A stretch of 64,000 nucleotides of DNA from JABMQB01 sp963677475 (GCA_963677475.2 CAXXQD010000010.1:124001-188000), one strand, 5' to 3'. Shown: positions 27,823-36,894, numbered from the stretch's first letter. Translations and numbers: made by a program. The notes: generated by a model from the sequence alone, not told the origin.

Positions 27823-29559
27823 ATGATCGACACACTGATTATTAGAATTCACAATTTGAGACAATATACAAAATTAATTGAAACTATACGTAATTCCTCG
27901 TGCAACGAGGGCGTTATATTGAACCAAATTGTTGACCCTTCGGGGATAGATTTTAAACAAAATTACCTTCAAATAGTAGAGAACATATACACTGATAATG
28001 AGGATAAAAGAAACGTTCGAATGCGTGATAAGGTATATTTACCTTCATCACATTATAAACTTTCTTGGCTTGCCGATGCAAGAAAAGATTTTTTAGAATT
28101 TAACTTTTCTGTTCCAAAATTAATATATGGTACTAATGTTATCCAGTTTATAAAGCATTTTGACGAATACCAAGACAATGAGTTTTTTGATTATTCTAGG
28201 CAGCAAGGATGGGCAAAAAATATGACAGACACTTACAAGCGGTTAATCAAATTTATAAAGCTTTTTTTGGATATGCGATGTACATGGGAAGAAACAACAA
28301 TTGAAGGTAAAAGCCTATTTAAAACCGTGGATTTAAAGGACGTAGAAATAAACCGGGTTGATTTGTGTTATAACCAATTATTTGAAACAAAGGAAAAGGC
28401 TTTGGATTATTTAGAGTTACAAAAGTCAATCCGCAAAAAAGGCTTACGTGAAGATACGATCAATAACAAAGCTTGGAAAACTTCAGTTTGGGTACAAACT
28501 ACAAACTATGTTGCAAAAATTTACCATAAAGGCTCTGAATATGCCGTAGGTGACAGAAAAGAACATGAGAGGATAAACAGGTATAACAAAGCTGAAATAT
28601 TCAATGTGGATAAATTACAAGATATTTCGGATAGAACTTTGAGGTATGAAATTTCGTTTAAGTCCAATTACATGAGTTACATATTTAAACACAAGCTTTT
28701 TAGAAAGGATTGCAAGTTTCATAATGAACTCAAAAAATACCATAAAGAGGTTAACTCAAACAATGAGAAATTAAAGAGGATTCAGGAAAAAATTATCAAG
28801 CTGGAATACCGTAAAAGCCGCTTAAATACTATTGAAAAGCATAGGATAGAAATTTTAAAGAAGAAAATAAAAGAAGAACAGGCAAAAGTAGTAAAATTGA
28901 CTAAGGCAAACAAAGAATATGTAATTGTAAAAAATAAAACCAAGTACGCTGGAAATTGGGAAATACTTGAACCTAAATGGATGGTAGCAAGGATTTACGA
29001 AAACTTAACAAGTCAAGTATCGCACTTTTTTTTGTCTGCAACTGCAACGGATAGGCTTGACAATCAAAAAACAATTAGGTTTGGTTATAAAAACCATAAG
29101 GTTACTTGTGTAAAGAATGCTTTGTTTTCAAGTGCGCTGCTAAATGAAATGTTGAAAATATTCAAAAGGTTTTTTAAAGAATACCAGATTGAAGTAAGGC
29201 GGGATTTTAAAAGCGTTGAAATCATGATCGAAGATTGGAACAATGCAGCAAAGATTTACAACGATGAATTTAAGGAAAGTATTAAGGCTGGCGTAGATAA
29301 AAGAAAAACATTAATAAATGTAAACAGTTTTAAAAAAATATACGAACTGAGTAAAAATAATTCATGGGATATGTTAATCCGTAAGGGGTTAATTTCAAAG
29401 CGTTCAAAATATCGGTATATAAAACAATTTGAAGAATTAGGCATTGATAAAAACCAGTTTGCAGTAATACCAGTGGAGGCATGTAAAGATTTTTCAGATT
29501 ATCACGCTTATTTATTTTCCAATCCTGATATAAAAGTGCCAAATGTGTATTTTCATTGA
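27823..29559 (+). CDS. Phage replication initiator, gene II/X-like (Phage_CRI type)
   Basis: This 578-residue protein begins MIDTLIIRIHNL, the usual opening of gene II/X-type initiators. EINRVDLCYNQLFETKEKALDYL (about 174-196) and LRYEISFKSNYMSYIF (about 264-279) match the core of that family. A coiled-coil, lysine-rich stretch follows (about 300-365). Such proteins nick the plus-strand origin and start rolling-circle replication in filamentous and other ssDNA phages. The nicking tyrosine cannot be assigned by eye. The protein is longer than M13 pII (about 410), with extra C-terminal sequence. It is flanked by terminators and forms its own transcription unit. Confidence 0.75.
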   Translation: MIDTLIIRIHNLRQYTKLIETIRNSSCNEGVILNQIVDPSGIDFKQNYLQIVENIYTDNEDKRNVRMRDKVYLPSSHYKLSWLADARKDFLEFNFSVPKLIYGTNVIQFIKHFDEYQDNEFFDYSRQQGWAKNMTDTYKRLIKFIKLFLDMRCTWEETTIEGKSLFKTVDLKDVEINRVDLCYNQLFETKEKALDYLELQKSIRKKGLREDTINNKAWKTSVWVQTTNYVAKIYHKGSEYAVGDRKEHERINRYNKAEIFNVDKLQDISDRTLRYEISFKSNYMSYIFKHKLFRKDCKFHNELKKYHKEVNSNNEKLKRIQEKIIKLEYRKSRLNTIEKHRIEILKKKIKEEQAKVVKLTKANKEYVIVKNKTKYAGNWEILEPKWMVARIYENLTSQVSHFFLSATATDRLDNQKTIRFGYKNHKVTCVKNALFSSALLNEMLKIFKRFFKEYQIEVRRDFKSVEIMIEDWNNAAKIYNDEFKESIKAGVDKRKTLINVNSFKKIYELSKNNSWDMLIRKGLISKRSKYRYIKQFEELGIDKNQFAVIPVEACKDFSDYHAYLFSNPDIKVPNVYFH

Positions 29560-29584
29560 TATTGAATAGTTAGAAAAAGGTACT

Positions 29585-29616
29585 AAAAGGGGATTTTGTA
29601 AAGAAATCCCTTTTTT
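29585..29616 (+). terminator. Rho-independent terminator after the replication initiator
   Basis: AAAAGGGGATTT (29585-29596) pairs with AAATCCCTTTTTT (29604-29616), with one G-T wobble, around TGTAAAG. Confidence 0.8.
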
Positions 29617-29694
29617 ATTTGCTTTAAATGTTACAAAATTGAATTCATAAATATTTGAGTTCTTAAACTTATTGACAAACAAAAAGCAAAAAAA

Positions 29695-29832
29695 ATGAGA
29701 AGTTTTAAACGTATGAGGGTAGGCGGTTTTAATCTTATGTCTGTTCTGGTTGGTGCTGTACTTGGCACTTTGTTCGGTGATGAAATCAAAGAGAAAGTTC
29801 CTTTCTTGAAAAATTTGAACCTAAAAAAATAG
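29695..29832 (+). CDS. 45-residue phage membrane protein
   Basis: The small frame from ATG 29695 to TAG 29830 encodes a basic N-terminus (MRSFKRMRVGG), one hydrophobic helix with GAVLGTLFG and a basic tail. It ends six bases before the candidate capsid gene. Small single-helix proteins of this type are common virion membrane components in membrane-containing phages. No specific family is recognised. Confidence 0.6.
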   Translation: MRSFKRMRVGGFNLMSVLVGAVLGTLFGDEIKEKVPFLKNLNLKK

Positions 29833-29838
29833 TAATCC

Positions 29839-30831
29839 ATGATAATTAAAGCAGGGGAAACGAAAACCGAAAAGTATCAAGGGGTTACTTTAGACGGTAT
29901 TAACTTCAACGTAATGTTGAAAAAATTGGCATCCGAAACGCCAATGTCTACGGCATGGGTAAGTTTGGCTGCTGTATTTGTGAGGGCTACCCTTTCAAGG
30001 GGAGCAAAACGCCATGAGCTATTTTCAGGCAGTTTAAAAGCATTTGCGATTGAATCGGCGTTCAATGCGTCCACGTTGGGTATGGCTCTGGAAACAGGCG
30101 ATTTTGTTGACTTGACGGACGATTCATTTGGTAGTGCCGAAATGGGTTCTTTGCCATTGCAAATTGATTTGGGGGCTGTCCTGAATTTAAGGAAATCGGA
30201 TGTTTTGGAAGTTGAAATTTCGGTTGAGCCGAATTTTATAAATTCTATTGCTTATCCTGATCACAAGCTGGACGAAAACCAGACATTTATCGAAGTGACG
30301 GCAAATGAAGCAATAGGGGTTGAAACACACATCCCGTTTATTTCAATGTATGCATTGACAAATTCCGATAACCGGGTTGTGAAAAATTTGGGTGACAATG
30401 TTACTTCGGTTTCTATTATTAACCTTGACCGTACGGGATATGGTTATAATGAAAAAATTGTCAAAAACCTGACATTGAACGCTGATAAAATCTATATCAA
30501 TGACAACTTTGAAACATTGGTATTGAAGCAAATGAACGCTTACAATAACCTTTCGGTTGCCGGAAAACGTTCCCAAAACTTCAACATTTACGAAGGTATT
30601 GAACTCGACAAGGTTACGGCTGATTTAAACCTACACAATGAGCGTATAATTGCGGGTAAAAATTTCTTGATGTTCAGGCATTTTTACACCGATTCAGATA
30701 TTCTACAGCTTGCAAAAGTGACACAGGAAATCCACCAGATAAAAGGTGCTGCAAAGGTTGGGGTAACCTCAAAATCCACCTCCGGGCTGCAAGCTCAAAA
30801 GGAGAGCCTTATCACGAAAAATGCGAAGTAG
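29839..30831 (+). CDS. Candidate major capsid protein
   Basis: This 330-residue soluble protein has no signal peptide or membrane helix and is predicted beta-rich throughout. Short hydrophobic strands alternate with turns (LPLQIDLGAVLNLRKSDVL, VLEVEISVEPNF, VTSVSIINLD), with an Ala/Lys-rich C-terminal tail. Its size fits the double jelly-roll capsid proteins of FLiP-like and PM2-like phages. It is the first large gene of the structural operon and stands between small membrane proteins. No sequence motif proves capsid function; the assignment is from size, composition and position. Confidence 0.5.
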   Translation: MIIKAGETKTEKYQGVTLDGINFNVMLKKLASETPMSTAWVSLAAVFVRATLSRGAKRHELFSGSLKAFAIESAFNASTLGMALETGDFVDLTDDSFGSAEMGSLPLQIDLGAVLNLRKSDVLEVEISVEPNFINSIAYPDHKLDENQTFIEVTANEAIGVETHIPFISMYALTNSDNRVVKNLGDNVTSVSIINLDRTGYGYNEKIVKNLTLNADKIYINDNFETLVLKQMNAYNNLSVAGKRSQNFNIYEGIELDKVTADLNLHNERIIAGKNFLMFRHFYTDSDILQLAKVTQEIHQIKGAAKVGVTSKSTSGLQAQKESLITKNAK

Positions 30832-30860
30832 TTAATTGAGTTGTTTGACACATTGATTTG

Positions 30861-30891
30861 AAAGCCCGCCCAATTCGGGAGGGCTTTTTTT
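30861..30891 (+). terminator. Terminator or attenuator after the candidate capsid gene
   Basis: AAAGCCC (30861-30867) pairs with GGGCTTT near 30881-30887, with an inner CCC/GGG extension and a T-run. It could set a higher level for the capsid gene than for the genes downstream. Confidence 0.8.
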
Positions 30892-30910
30892 TCTTAAAAA
30901 CAAAAAAGAG

Positions 30911-31228
30911 ATGTTTAAAAGATTTACAAAATGGGTTGGGAAAAAAGTCATTCCTTCCGTTGTTATGGCAACCACTGGGAACGTAGGTGGTGCAGTAACA
31001 AATTTGTTTAAGAAAGACAGGAGCCAGCCTAAAACAGTGGGTTCTCAGCCAGAAAAGCCATCTGTTGTTTTAGCCTATGAATCCCAAAACGGTGATTTGG
31101 AACGGGCAAATTTTGCTGAACAAAGTGTTCAAGCTGAAAAAAGCAACAGCGGTTCAATTGATTGGATGAAATATTTACCATTTGCCGGGGTTGGATTGGC
31201 AATGTTAATGATGAACAAAAAACGATAA
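30911..31228 (+). CDS. Phage membrane-associated protein, 105 residues
   Basis: The N-terminus is an amphipathic, basic helix (MFKRFTKWVGKKVIPS) followed by a small-residue segment (TTGNVGGAVTNLF). A polar middle is followed by a C-terminal hydrophobic helix ending NKKR. The arrangement suggests a virion or membrane structural protein. Four bases separate it from the next gene. No family is recognised. Confidence 0.6.
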   Translation: MFKRFTKWVGKKVIPSVVMATTGNVGGAVTNLFKKDRSQPKTVGSQPEKPSVVLAYESQNGDLERANFAEQSVQAEKSNSGSIDWMKYLPFAGVGLAMLMMNKKR

Positions 31229-31231
31229 AAC

Positions 31232-31513
31232 ATGAATTTTATAGAACTATTATTTAAGATACTAACCCGATTCGTGCCTATCGGCGGGGTTGAATATGGA
31301 AAGTTAAAAGAAGAAGGTACAGACTGGTACAACAGTATTAACGTGGAAAATGAAAACGTTAACCCATTGTTGGCAAAGTTTAAGGTATTTTCTGAAAACT
31401 GGTATTCAAAGGTAATGTATGCGATTATGTACATTGTTTTGAGCCGGGAAATTACTTTGTATATGAACCCTCAAATCGACAATAAAGGCGACAACGAAGA
31501 GGACGAGGATTAA
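31232..31513 (+). CDS. Phage protein, 93 residues, acidic tail
   Basis: A hydrophobic N-terminal segment (MNFIELLFKILTRFVPIGG) and a second hydrophobic stretch (VMYAIMYIVLS, about 61-71) suggest membrane contact. The C-terminus is strongly acidic (DNKGDNEEDED). It lies in a run of tightly packed small structural-type genes. Function unknown. Confidence 0.6.
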   Translation: MNFIELLFKILTRFVPIGGVEYGKLKEEGTDWYNSINVENENVNPLLAKFKVFSENWYSKVMYAIMYIVLSREITLYMNPQIDNKGDNEEDED

Positions 31514-31530
31514 CAGTTAAAAATTTCAAA

Positions 31531-31728
31531 ATGGCATATAAAAGACGTAGCCAAAGGGCTAAAAGGAATGGTTCTAAAGTGAAAAGCTTTAAAACGAAAC
31601 AAGGGCTCAAGGGATTGAGCAAAGTAACGAAAAACGGTAAGCGTACAACAACAGAACTAACATTGCCGTACCGAACCAGGACGGGAAAAGTGAGGCGAAA
31701 AGTTGTTAAAACAACATATTTAAAGTAA
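31531..31728 (+). CDS. Very basic small phage protein, probable DNA-binding virion protein
   Basis: Of 65 residues nearly 40 percent are Lys or Arg (MAYKRRSQRAKRNGSKVKS at the start, RTGKVRRKVV near the end). There are no acidic residues in the first half. Small basic proteins of this kind condense or neutralise packaged DNA in icosahedral ssDNA phages. Its stop overlaps the next start by one base (TAATG), so the two are translationally coupled. Confidence 0.65.
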   Translation: MAYKRRSQRAKRNGSKVKSFKTKQGLKGLSKVTKNGKRTTTELTLPYRTRTGKVRRKVVKTTYLK

Positions 31729-32156
31729 TGGAAAAGTTACTAAAAAAAGGGGGCTTTATGCTCCCTGTTTTGATTATAGGGTTTGTTATCATGAAAATGA
31801 GGTTTAAAAGTGATTTTTCATCATTCACGGTAGGGAACTATGATCTAAATAATGATATAAGCCACTATGCAAGGATAGCGGACACGCAATTTAATTGTAT
31901 GAAAGGTTTAGGGACAAACGAAGATTATTTGTTTTCATCAATCGAACAGTTGAACGGTGAGGAGTTAAAGGCGGTTTATAATGCTTTTGGCTCTCGTAAT
32001 TACTCTATAACGGGTCAGCAAGGGATAACAGCCGAAAACAATATTTTAGGCGTTAAACTTGATTTGTTTGGATGGTATAAAAAAGAATTATCCAAAAAGG
32101 AATTAACTAAAATGCGGATGCTTTGGAATGGCAAAGGCGTTAACGTAAGTTTTTAA
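31728..32156 (+). CDS. Phage protein with N-terminal membrane helix and annexin-like repeat
   Basis: This 142-residue protein starts with a hydrophobic helix (about 10-22, FMLPVLIIGFVIM). The rest resembles one annexin-type repeat: MKGLGTNEDYLFSSIEQLNG, then ELKAVYNAFGSRNYS, then LFGWYKKELSKKELTKM. The GLGTNED element matches the annexin type II calcium-loop motif (GxGT...D/E). Whether this is homology or convergence cannot be decided by eye. Position in the structural operon suggests a virion component that touches the membrane. Confidence 0.6.
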   Translation: MEKLLKKGGFMLPVLIIGFVIMKMRFKSDFSSFTVGNYDLNNDISHYARIADTQFNCMKGLGTNEDYLFSSIEQLNGEELKAVYNAFGSRNYSITGQQGITAENNILGVKLDLFGWYKKELSKKELTKMRMLWNGKGVNVSF

Positions 32157-32158
32157 AA

Positions 32159-35100
32159 ATGAAAAATAGGATTCTAAAAATTGCCCAACAAAATTTTGTT
32201 GGTACAAATACAATCGGAAATATAATTCCAATTCATTACGACAATACCCAATCTTGGAAATTAAGGAATAAAGGTAGGGGCGCATTCTTCGGAAATTTCA
32301 TTTTAAATGAAGGCGGTCAGGTTGTTGTAAGGTTGAACGGTCAGGACATCAAAATAGACAAAAACTACACGAAGGAAGTTCTTTTTGAAGAACTAATTTC
32401 TATTGGTGGGATGGTTCAGCTTGTAAGCCCTCATATTTACATTAAATCAAATAATTTGTTTAATGCAAATGAGTACTTAAAATTCAAGTTCACCGTTGCG
32501 ACTGGAACGCTACAAGTAACCCTCTTGGATGATACTGTAATCCATACCAGCCAATACACAAAGCAGGGTGAAATTGTGGACGTTGTGGACGGTGCATACA
32601 GTTTTGAGTATGAAGTGTTGAAAATACCTACGGAGGATGTTGTAGAGGTTCTTGATTCACGAAACGGAATGTATGAGTACATTCCGGCATTCGAAGGAAA
32701 CGAAACAACCTACGACAAAAACAAAGTCCTGGAAAACATACGTTTTACCATGGAACAAAATAATTTTTATTGTTTGGTTGTAGGAGGTGGAAATATATCC
32801 GTTGTGGATGTAAACGACTACGAAGTTCTGAATGTTCCAAACGTGGCTGGTGGGTATTCTTTCCGTGATGGTTTTATGGAAGTTGTGGACTCGTTGGAGG
32901 ATGGAACTTATTACGTGGATTCAAACAGTTACCTGTATGAATATACGGAAGGAACAGACCCTCAAAATGGAACTGAAAAAATAAAAGTATTGTTTGATTA
33001 CATACAGTTCCAGCATGATTATGACAATGCGGTGTTTAAGTGTGTAACGGACGAAAATACTATCACTTTGTGCGTATTGGAAAATTCGAACTGGAATGTA
33101 ATTCTTTCTACTGCCAAAACCACAGGAACAATAGGCGTTTATAACATTGTAAAAATTCCTGAAATCGGTGTTAAATACTTCGATGAAGATTTTTATTTGT
33201 TGGAGAATAAAGGCGAAAACATTGAGCCTGTAAATAAGCTGCCTTTTTCAAGTATTTCAATTGTTGGTGAAAAAGATTACTATACAATTGGTTTGATGTA
33301 TTCAGCTTATGACTATCCAAATTACTATTATTTTGATGGTGAAAATAAAGTTGATTTAGGTTTGTTGGATAACGACAATACGGTTATTCATGTGGATGGT
33401 TTGGACGGTGGAAACACTGTTGTTGACATTTTAAATAGTGAAGATAACCCAGACAATAGGGCTGGAGTAATTTCATTGTTGGAACAATATTTTGAATTTG
33501 AGAAAAACCATGGAGAGGTAATTTGTGAGTTTGATGTTTTAAGCGATGGAACTTTAATAAATGTTTTAACCGAGGCGGGGGAACATACAGAAGAAAAAGA
33601 GGTTCAAAAAGTACTTACACAGCCTATAATTACGGTCAAGAAATGGAATTTGATAACTGGTTCTATTGCAAAAATTGTGATTATTCCAGACGGTGATAAT
33701 TTGGACATCACATTGTTTGATCCTATTACAAAGGAGCAAATTAATTCCATGTTAATGCCTTATGATGGTGAATGGATGGAAACAAAGGATTTTAGGGTCG
33801 AACTTATTGAACCGTTTGATATGTTGAGCGACCCGGATTTAGCCGGAGGCGTTGAATATTACATCAATAAAGATTCAAAAATGTTTTCGTTTATTCCTGT
33901 TGGTTCTGGCTCTGAAAACGTAAAGTTTGATTATGGACAATTGAATATTGACCAAAGCCTTTTTGATAATTCTGATTATGGAAAATTGATTTTCAAAATT
34001 ACAAGGAATTTAAATGGCATTCTAGCCACGGAAATACAGGAATTTGACCTTGCAAAATTGGATTATGCTACTGGTTTAAGCAATTCTTTATTGACTGGTG
34101 TCAATGAGAAGTATACTTTTTTAGCCAATGACAAAGTAAATACCTTGGCAGTTGGTCAGGCAAAAGAATTTGTCATTGATAAAGATTTGAACCTTTATTC
34201 ATTTACCGGTGATTCGTCAATTATTCAAACGGAAAAAACGTTTACTGGAATTAGTGCAATATTTGACGTAGATTATGAAGGTGATAAAATAATCAAACTG
34301 GAAGTTAATCGGGCTGGTGATATTGTCGTGATCAATGCGTTTTTAGATGAAGATGTATTGGGGGTTTTAAATTCTGATTCCGGACAGTTTACAACGGATG
34401 ACGGAATGGGTAATTCTATAACGTTGGAAGATGTAAGCGCATTCTCTGAAGGTGTAAACGTTATTTATTTAAACGGCGATTTAACTATGATGTTAAAACA
34501 ACCGGGTTACACAATACCAGCGCAAAAAGTCGATATTGAAAACAATAACGGTATAAAAATCAAGGATATTGATTTTACTGGCGTTGTTGGAACAAGGATT
34601 TTAATTGATCTTTATTACACTGGAAACCCCAATGAAATAAGGGTGTTTGTATATGACATTCAGGGTAGTGCAAATTATGTAATTATTGATAAGAATATTA
34701 AAATCAATGATGGGACGGATTTTGTATGTGATTATTTTACAATTGAATTTTTGGAAGGGTTTAGCCTTGATATGTTGCCGTATCAATTAGTAATTGATTC
34801 AGAAGGCACGTTATACGATTATCAGGCGATTATACAGGAAACATTTGATACATTCAATGTAAAGGTGTTAGCTGATACATTAGACGAGCCTATATGGCTT
34901 AATTTAAGGCAGTCCAGCGGTGAATTGAGGATGGTTTGGCAAAACTTTGATGGGACAAAATACTATTATAATCATTCACCTGATAATAATGTCAGTATTG
35001 GGGATGCAAATTTAACCCTTGGTTTCCCTGACGTTGGGGAAATTGCCTACACAGATATAAATGGTATCTATTTCGATGGCAAATTTTACCACATTGACCA

Positions 35101-35818
35101 AAGTGGAAACCAACACAATGAATTCGAAGGTGTGGGAACTGTTGACGATTGTATAATTGTGATAAAACAAATGGGCGCAATGACCCATTGGTATTACACA
35201 ATTCCCGGCGATAAGGCTTCACAGGTTAAAGTAGCCACAAAAGCCACTGGGTATCCTGCTGAGACAGAATTTCCATTTATGGGTACATGGTTAATCCATG
35301 AAGAAATGGGACAATTGACGGACGGTATTTATTACGTAAAATCAGGTGGGCAGGCATATAAAGCAATTATGGGCGGACCAATGTTTAATGAATTATTGGG
35401 CGAACATCAGGAAAATGGCTTTTTAATGACTGACCCGGTAAATGTTCCTGATAATTACGTTCCAAGGCTTTATACTGTTCGGGAATTTAATGGGGTCCCG
35501 GTTTTTGAAATGTTAATGACTGATGGGGATTTCTCTGGTACACCTCAGTTTGTGCCAATTATGGAAATGCAGGAAGTAACTATCACGGATTCAGAATTTA
35601 CATGGGAACCTGTGTATATTGGTGCGGAAATCGATGATTTTGATTTCATCTGGATTGATAACCCTAATATTGTGGATGGTGTTCCGGATACCTATGAGCC
35701 GATTATGATAGAAGTTACTGAAATGATCGGGGCAACGGATGAAGAAATAAACCCACTGGACGAAATGGGGAATATTTCAATATTCCAATTCAACGGACAT
35801 TATTTGGAGTTTGACTAA
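32159..35818 (+). CDS. 1219-residue modular phage protein, candidate spike or receptor-binding protein
   Basis: It is by far the largest gene of the element, about 29 percent of its length. It has no signal peptide or membrane helix. The protein is acidic, beta-rich and has loose repeats of the form 'xYYVDSxxxLYxYxxG': near residues 247-265 (YYVDSNSYLYEYTEG), 565-585 (YYINKDSKMFSFIPVG), 672-690 (VIDKDLNLYSFTGD), 877-890 (VIDSEGTLYDYQ) and 1054-1066 (IYYVKSGGQAYKA). Cysteine is scarce. This resembles a long beta-structured adhesin, such as a vertex spike. No known tail-fibre domain is recognised. Confidence 0.6.
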   Translation: MKNRILKIAQQNFVGTNTIGNIIPIHYDNTQSWKLRNKGRGAFFGNFILNEGGQVVVRLNGQDIKIDKNYTKEVLFEELISIGGMVQLVSPHIYIKSNNLFNANEYLKFKFTVATGTLQVTLLDDTVIHTSQYTKQGEIVDVVDGAYSFEYEVLKIPTEDVVEVLDSRNGMYEYIPAFEGNETTYDKNKVLENIRFTMEQNNFYCLVVGGGNISVVDVNDYEVLNVPNVAGGYSFRDGFMEVVDSLEDGTYYVDSNSYLYEYTEGTDPQNGTEKIKVLFDYIQFQHDYDNAVFKCVTDENTITLCVLENSNWNVILSTAKTTGTIGVYNIVKIPEIGVKYFDEDFYLLENKGENIEPVNKLPFSSISIVGEKDYYTIGLMYSAYDYPNYYYFDGENKVDLGLLDNDNTVIHVDGLDGGNTVVDILNSEDNPDNRAGVISLLEQYFEFEKNHGEVICEFDVLSDGTLINVLTEAGEHTEEKEVQKVLTQPIITVKKWNLITGSIAKIVIIPDGDNLDITLFDPITKEQINSMLMPYDGEWMETKDFRVELIEPFDMLSDPDLAGGVEYYINKDSKMFSFIPVGSGSENVKFDYGQLNIDQSLFDNSDYGKLIFKITRNLNGILATEIQEFDLAKLDYATGLSNSLLTGVNEKYTFLANDKVNTLAVGQAKEFVIDKDLNLYSFTGDSSIIQTEKTFTGISAIFDVDYEGDKIIKLEVNRAGDIVVINAFLDEDVLGVLNSDSGQFTTDDGMGNSITLEDVSAFSEGVNVIYLNGDLTMMLKQPGYTIPAQKVDIENNNGIKIKDIDFTGVVGTRILIDLYYTGNPNEIRVFVYDIQGSANYVIIDKNIKINDGTDFVCDYFTIEFLEGFSLDMLPYQLVIDSEGTLYDYQAIIQETFDTFNVKVLADTLDEPIWLNLRQSSGELRMVWQNFDGTKYYYNHSPDNNVSIGDANLTLGFPDVGEIAYTDINGIYFDGKFYHIDQSGNQHNEFEGVGTVDDCIIVIKQMGAMTHWYYTIPGDKASQVKVATKATGYPAETEFPFMGTWLIHEEMGQLTDGIYYVKSGGQAYKAIMGGPMFNELLGEHQENGFLMTDPVNVPDNYVPRLYTVREFNGVPVFEMLMTDGDFSGTPQFVPIMEMQEVTITDSEFTWEPVYIGAEIDDFDFIWIDNPNIVDGVPDTYEPIMIEVTEMIGATDEEINPLDEMGNISIFQFNGHYLEFD

Positions 35819-36045
35819 TGAAAATAGTTCTATCTATATTCTTGGGCTTGATATTGCTTGTATTAGCGGTGTTAAGCCCGTTTTTACTACTTATCTGGTT
35901 GATATTTGATGTTATCCTTACTTTGATTGATAAAACGCCTGAAAAGGCTAAAAAACCAAGTGCAAAGAAATTGTATAATAAAATGCTTTCAACAGATGAC
36001 AATGAAATAATCTTAAAAAACATGCAAAATGCAAATATTCAATGA
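35818..36045 (+). CDS. Small phage membrane protein, 75 residues
   Basis: A long hydrophobic N-terminal stretch (about 2-40) can form one long or two short membrane helices, followed by a basic then polar tail. It shares a base with the spike-candidate stop (TAATG) and overlaps the M15 peptidase start by 17 bases. The overlap suggests coupling with the lysis module. Function unknown. Confidence 0.6.
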   Translation: MKIVLSIFLGLILLVLAVLSPFLLLIWLIFDVILTLIDKTPEKAKKPSAKKLYNKMLSTDDNEIILKNMQNANIQ

Positions 36046-36514
36046 TCCTACATACTTAACCAAAAATTTCAAGTTCTCGGAATTCTTTACAAAAAGTAAA
36101 GATTTCGAACAAAGTGAAAGCCATTATTTAGATGACCGTTTGATTCAGGCGGTTCAATGGCTCAGGGACTTAACAGGCAGGCGGATTAAGATAAATAGTT
36201 CTTACCGTACTTTAAAGCATAATACATTGATTGGCGGGGCTTCAAATAGTTATCATATGAAGGGTATGGCGGTCGATTTTGCTTTTATGGCAAACGACAA
36301 TAAAGAAATGATAACGAAACTGAAAAACGCTTACAATGACCCGGAAGATAAGTTAAAAAGCAGTTTAACTGATATGGGTATCAATGGCATTATATTTTAT
36401 GACACATTTATTCACATTGACACAAGGGAAAAGCCTTATGTTTCAGACCGTTCAACACGGGGAAATGTAATGGGTATAGTTCTTTTACTGGCAATGTATT
36501 TTATTCTCGGTTAG
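36029..36514 (+). CDS. M15-type D-Ala-D-Ala carboxypeptidase/endolysin with C-terminal membrane anchor
   Basis: This 161-residue zinc peptidase has the M15A layout: FKFSEFF near the N-terminus, INSSYRTLKHNTLIGGASNS, the zinc ligands in SYHMKGMAVDFAF (His and Asp) and the second His in FIHIDTR. It would cleave peptidoglycan stem peptides during lysis or entry. A hydrophobic C-terminal segment (about 146-160) suggests it is anchored in a membrane, perhaps the virion membrane. Holin-sized proteins follow. Confidence 0.82.
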   Translation: MQIFNDPTYLTKNFKFSEFFTKSKDFEQSESHYLDDRLIQAVQWLRDLTGRRIKINSSYRTLKHNTLIGGASNSYHMKGMAVDFAFMANDNKEMITKLKNAYNDPEDKLKSSLTDMGINGIIFYDTFIHIDTREKPYVSDRSTRGNVMGIVLLLAMYFILG

Positions 36515-36515
36515 T

Positions 36516-36665
36516 ATGAAAGAATTTAGGATTGATTTGTTAAGTGCGGGGTTATTTACTGCAGGAATGACCTTGGAAAGTTGGTTTGTAGTTCTTTCGA
36601 TAATTAGTATATCGTTAAGTATTATTCAGAAATTGTTAAACTTTAAAAAGAAGAAAAATGAGTGA
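36516..36665 (+). CDS. 49-residue phage membrane protein, possible holin component
   Basis: This frame runs from ATG 36516, one base after the M15 stop, to TGA 36663. It encodes one hydrophobic helix (LESWFVVLSIISISLSII) and a Lys-rich tail (NFKKKKNE). It overlaps the next start codon (ATGAGTGA). Its position after the peptidase suits a holin or spanin-like role, which is not proven. Confidence 0.55.
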   Translation: MKEFRIDLLSAGLFTAGMTLESWFVVLSIISISLSIIQKLLNFKKKKNE

Positions 36666-36876
36666 AATTCTTGATTTATTAGGCGGTAACATCCCAACGT
36701 ATGTAGGGGTATTTTTAGGCATTTATGAAGTGTTGGCAAGGCTTATTCCAACGGTAAAAAATTGGAGTATCTTAAAAGTTATTGTTCAGGTGTTGGAGTT
36801 CTTGTTTCCGAACATCCAAAAAAACGGTAATGGAACGGTAATGGAATTACAGGCAACAACACGAAAGCGGTTTTAA
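36658..36876 (+). CDS. Small phage protein, holin-like
   Basis: This 72-residue protein has a hydrophobic N-terminal half (NIPTYVGVFLGIYEVLARLIP) and a second hydrophobic patch (ILKVIVQVLEFLFP) with a basic end. It is the last gene of the long rightward operon, followed by a strong terminator. Size, topology and place after the M15 peptidase suggest a holin. Confidence 0.55.
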   Translation: MSEILDLLGGNIPTYVGVFLGIYEVLARLIPTVKNWSILKVIVQVLEFLFPNIQKNGNGTVMELQATTRKRF

Positions 36877-36894
36877 CTGTATTTATAAAATTAG

